Position numbers and translations under genes: made by a program. A stretch of 64,000 nucleotides of DNA from RUG334 sp045599645 (GTDB lineage: Bacteria > Muiribacteriota > Ozemobacteria > Ozemobacterales > Ozemobacteraceae): assembly GCA_045599645.1 (NCBI GenBank), contig JAZRWI010000004.1:62001-126000 (forward strand), written 5' to 3'. Of the stretch, positions 62,203 through 64,000 are shown piece by piece. How positions within the stretch are numbered: position 1 is the stretch's first letter; the number at the start of each line of letters is the position of its first letter. Under the pieces are notes generated by a model. The model was not told the DNA's origin. It saw only the letters and a list, made by a program, of their open reading frames with translations, and did not search any database.

Positions 62203-63192
62203 TCACGGCACAGCTACCCCTTCCTTAATGCGTCTGACGATTTCGTCTGAATCGATTTCATCGGCTTCTGCTTCATAGGTTGGAATTACGCGATGTCTCA
62301 ATACATCACTCATAATAGCCTTAACATCATCAGGCTTTACATAGCTTCTGCCATTTACAAGTGCATGTGCTCTAGCTGCGCGTGTCAAATAAATAGAAGC
62401 ACGTGGAGAAGCACCGAATCTGATATAACTCTTCAAAGGCAGGTTGTATTTATCAGGATAGCGTGTTGCATCAACAATGCGAAGTATATATTCAACAATC
62501 TTGTCATCAACATATATTTCGCTGGCAAGTTCTCTGAGCATAAGAATCTGAGCTGCTTCCACAACAGGTTCTACAACGGAAACCTGATGACTCTTTTCCG
62601 CAAGGCCCATGCGCTTTACGATAGTTCTTTCTTCTTCAAAGCTTGGGTATTTAACGATTACTTTAAAAAGGAAACGGTCAACCTGAGCTTCAGAAAGAGT
62701 ATAAGTGCCTTCAGTTTCAATGGGGTTCTGAGTGGCTAATACCAGAAAAGGTTCTGAAAGCTTGAAGGTTTCATGTTCGATTGTAACCTGGCGTTCTTCC
62801 ATGGCTTCGAGAAGTGCAGACTGAACCTTTGCGGGAGCTCGGTTGATTTCATCTGCCAATACGAAGTTTGAGAAGATAGGACCTTTGTGAGTCATAAATT
62901 CAGCAGTTTTCTGGTCAAAGATTCTTGTACCAATAAGGTCTGCCGGCAACAAATCTGGTGTAAACTGAATTCTTGAGAAATTAGTTTTAACAGTTCTGGC
63001 AAGCGCTTTAATAGCTAAGGTCTTTGCTAGTCCTGGAACACCTTCCAATAAGATATGGCCATCAGAAACAAGAGCTAACACAAGACTATCAAGAAGATTT
63101 TCCTGACCAACCAGAACCTTCTTAACTTCAGTCTTGATGCTGTTTATTATGTTTCCAGCCTGATCAATACGGTTTTGAATATTATTATCCAT
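62203..63192 (-). CDS. MoxR-family AAA ATPase
   Basis: 329 residues from ATG 63190-63192 with GGAG about 9 bases upstream; an in-frame ATG at 63205 lacks this. Walker A EGVPGLAKTLAI, Walker B VLADEINRAP, sensor VLATQNPIETEGTY, Arg finger in ASPRASIYLTRAAR. MoxR proteins act as chaperones for VWA proteins, encoded just downstream. Confidence 0.95.
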   Translation of the reverse strand: MDNNIQNRIDQAGNIINSIKTEVKKVLVGQENLLDSLVLALVSDGHILLEGVPGLAKTLAIKALARTVKTNFSRIQFTPDLLPADLIGTRIFDQKTAEFMTHKGPIFSNFVLADEINRAPAKVQSALLEAMEERQVTIEHETFKLSEPFLVLATQNPIETEGTYTLSEAQVDRFLFKVIVKYPSFEEERTIVKRMGLAEKSHQVSVVEPVVEAAQILMLRELASEIYVDDKIVEYILRIVDATRYPDKYNLPLKSYIRFGASPRASIYLTRAARAHALVNGRSYVKPDDVKAIMSDVLRHRVIPTYEAEADEIDSDEIVRRIKEGVAVP

Positions 63193-63225
63193 ATATGTAT
63201 GCTCCATATATTTATTTACTTATAA

Positions 63226-64000
63226 TCAAAGGCTATTAAGTATTTCTTTAATGTCAGATTCGATAGCAATGAGCTGTCTGTTAGGCATGCGATTAGCATA
63301 CATAACTGTTTCGATTTCAAAAGCCAGCCTTGTTGAAGCCTGCTTTATATTATCAGTTCCAGCTATTTTGCTACATTTATCAAGCAGTTCATCATAGGTC
63401 ATATCCATGCTAAGATTCTGATTTCTATAGCAACAAGCCTTTTTAAATAATTCAAAATATTTACGATAAAACTCTACACTTACTTCTTTAAATTGAATCT
63501 TAATTGAAGCAACAATAGTTTCAAATTCGACTTTTTCAACATCAGGCTTTACTATTTCTTCCTGCTTAGCCGGCTCTTCCTGTTTTACTATTACTGCATC
63601 TTCTATTTTGGCATTATCAACTTTATCAGTATCAGGTTTATCTGTTTTTTTACCTGCTACAATAGCAAAAACAATAATAAGAATCACAAATAATATAATG
63701 GCTATACCAGCATAGAGTAATGTGTTAAACCAGTTGGATTCTTTTGGCTGTGGCTTAGAATGCATTGGCTGGGAAGAAGCCGGCCCATTCTGTTGAGATT
63801 CATTGATGTTTTCTTCGCCTTCATTGTCCTGTGCTGTAATTACATTTTCATCTTCATCTGGGTCTTCAGCTGCCTGATTTACTTTTATCTTAATCTGGTC
63901 TGAATGATGTTCTTCACCATCTTTGTCTTTCATAGAGAAAGCAGGGATAGTTAATTCACCAACCTTCTGAGGCACGAGGGTGAGAATAATCTGCTTAACA
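63226..64000 (-). CDS. batD: BatD-like protein, C-terminal part (5' end beyond window)
   Basis: Open reading frame continues off the right edge; the last 258 codons are in the window. LTLVPQKVGELTIPAF matches the BatD beta-sandwich signature (v-P-x-x-x-G-x-x-x-I-P). Then an acidic linker, one membrane helix (LLYAGIAIILFVILIIVFAIV) and a cytoplasmic helical tail. It is the first Bat gene in this orientation seen here, with MoxR following after 33 bases. Confidence 0.8.
   Translation of the reverse strand, partial: VKQIILTLVPQKVGELTIPAFSMKDKDGEEHHSDQIKIKVNQAAEDPDEDENVITAQDNEGEENINESQQNGPASSQPMHSKPQPKESNWFNTLLYAGIAIILFVILIIVFAIVAGKKTDKPDTDKVDNAKIEDAVIVKQEEPAKQEEIVKPDVEKVEFETIVASIKIQFKEVSVEFYRKYFELFKKACCYRNQNLSMDMTYDELLDKCSKIAGTDNIKQASTRLAFEIETVMYANRMPNRQLIAIESDIKEILNSL

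Overview
The window is A+T-rich DNA from a diderm, probably anaerobic and host- or gut-associated bacterium. Diderm: it has an ADP-heptose epimerase (hldD/rfaD) for LPS core, a Wzx-type flippase and a colitose-type O-antigen/capsule cluster. Anaerobic: it has a free 2x[4Fe-4S] ferredoxin, an ornithine racemase with a GlmL/MutL-like ASKHA protein, and an old-yellow-enzyme homologue. The mix (Thermotoga-type maltosyltransferase, Lys-type SerA, Rpn nuclease, Bat/MoxR operon, many secreted hypothetical proteins) suits a poorly sampled phylum (Riflebacteria-, Lentisphaerota- or Elusimicrobiota-like). I cannot assign the taxon from sequence alone. No rRNA, tRNA or CRISPR array was seen.

Layout. 1-8.9 kb: the end-truncated first of two paralogous class I aminotransferases, a fibronectin-III surface protein, a small Cys-rich protein, an operon (secreted protein, beta-CASP metallo-hydrolase, TruC-like pseudouridine synthase), a secreted phospholipase-D-like protein and a protein with a histone-H1-like tail. 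8.9-15.8 kb: a tight operon of GH13 maltosyltransferase, GlmL-like protein, ornithine racemase, alanine racemase and the second aminotransferase. 15.8-30.2 kb: housekeeping and secreted genes, including a 56-residue ferredoxin, serC, a Lys-type serA, a HAD-IB phosphatase, an ankyrin protein, murB, a cyclophilin, an OYE homologue and sppA. The stretch 22.1-24.5 kb carries short tandem repeats and a MITE-like element.

30.2-56 kb is an accessory region for surface polysaccharide. It holds a complete-looking GDP-L-colitose route on the minus strand (manA, manC, gmd, colD with the diagnostic His in place of the PLP Lys, and an Fcl/ColC-type epimerase-reductase) feeding a flippase. Upstream of it are a GT11 transferase and a three-gene module (HisC-like aminotransferase, HAD-IB phosphatase, ATP-grasp amidoligase). 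That module resembles the serinol/ethanolamine-phosphate amidation genes of Campylobacter capsules. On the plus strand are a UDP-glucuronate 4-epimerase and four glycosyltransferases. The region is scarred by recombination: an Rpn-family gene with a partial copy nested inside a broken rfaD copy, a degraded copy of an ATPase 3' end, matching palindromes on both sides of that ATPase, and a striking array of about 14 imperfect palindromes at a strict 32-33 bp period (31609-32069).

56-64 kb: an RRM RNA-binding protein whose ribosome binding site lies in a perfect 10-bp hairpin, then a minus-strand Bat operon (BatD C-terminus, MoxR, DUF58, a SurA_N-like protein, a small membrane protein, two VWA proteins, and a TPR protein with Asn/Ala-rich repeats).

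Start codons were re-chosen wherever a better ribosome binding site, promoter position or family alignment argued against the longest reading frame.
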